Shown piece by piece: positions 63,984 to 64,000 of a DNA stretch of 64,000 bases. The notes below the pieces were generated by a model. That model saw only the letters and a program-made list of their open reading frames with translations, had not been told where the DNA came from and searched no databases. The position numbers were made by a program, and so were the translations under genes. The stretch is from DASPLX01 sp035627375 (lineage in GTDB: Bacteria > Pseudomonadota > Gammaproteobacteria > Burkholderiales > Burkholderiaceae_D): NCBI GenBank assembly GCA_035627375.1, contig DASPLX010000086.1, positions 1 to 64,000 on the forward strand. Reading direction: 5' to 3'. Each line of letters opens with the position of its first letter. Position 1 is the first letter of the stretch.

Positions 63984-64000
63984 AGCGCGGGAAGGCCGCC

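Overview
The window is GC-rich chromosomal DNA that reads as a betaproteobacterium of the Burkholderiales, probably Oxalobacteraceae. This is inferred from the style of the gene families: a DUF6139-like small protein, an AtpE of beta-proteobacterial type, the A2M-pbpC operon, two large GGDEF-EAL proteins and a CZB protein. No 16S gene was available to confirm it. No rRNA, tRNA, CRISPR array or prophage was seen. Gene density is high and many convergent pairs end within 1-3 bases of each other.

Layout. 1-2.3 kb: the first codons of a probable ISL3-type transposase at the left edge, then a leftward envelope-stress-like module (secreted peptide, HAAS/DUF1700 membrane protein, head-GIN/DUF2807 protein) closed by a terminator. 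2.5-7.1 kb: two DNA glycosylases (tag, ycaQ) in an operon divergent from a flavoprotein gene, with a near-consensus LexA box between them. A threonine-aldolase-like gene follows, interrupted by a 270-bp MITE with perfect inverted ends. 7.1-12.9 kb: ABM-domain protein, YegD-like Hsp70, secreted hydrolase, orphan ParA, nhaR. 12.9-20.3 kb: a YccA-like protein, TerC, a thioredoxin-like protein and a Cys-rich MarR, a divergent FtsH paralogue, a hydrolase and a Tim44-domain protein.

20.5-31.1 kb: MFS exporter, DAHP synthase, two c-di-GMP turnover proteins. Between them lie a small HTH regulator divergent from a small unknown gene, a long non-coding stretch with a large inverted repeat ahead of a 57-aa gene, and an orphan ATP synthase c-subunit gene. 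31.2-40.4 kb: orphan peptide-binding protein, nudC, a putative DNA-binding protein, a frameshifted AraC regulator, HIT protein, YihY, a membrane metallophosphoesterase and an FNR-like regulator without cluster cysteines. 40.6-46.5 kb: two M35 aspzincin proteases, a stand-alone copy of their N-terminal domain, rtcB and an outer-membrane barrel. 46.5-52.1 kb: flavin reductase, a decayed quinone-reductase fragment, a membrane-fused tandem SagB-type nitroreductase, SRPBCC, MYG1 and CZB proteins. 52.1-64 kb: alpha-2-macroglobulin and penicillin-binding protein 1C operon, a second palindromic element, DUF1294, and an AsmA-like protein with a very long charged helix.

The clearest regulatory story is the LexA-controlled repair locus at 4.4 kb. 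Other items to follow up are the in-frame MITE with a single amber stop, the M35 protease cluster with its free prodomain-like protein, and the small-gene locus at 26-27.5 kb. Starts were chosen from ribosome-binding sites and family alignment from memory. No database search was possible.
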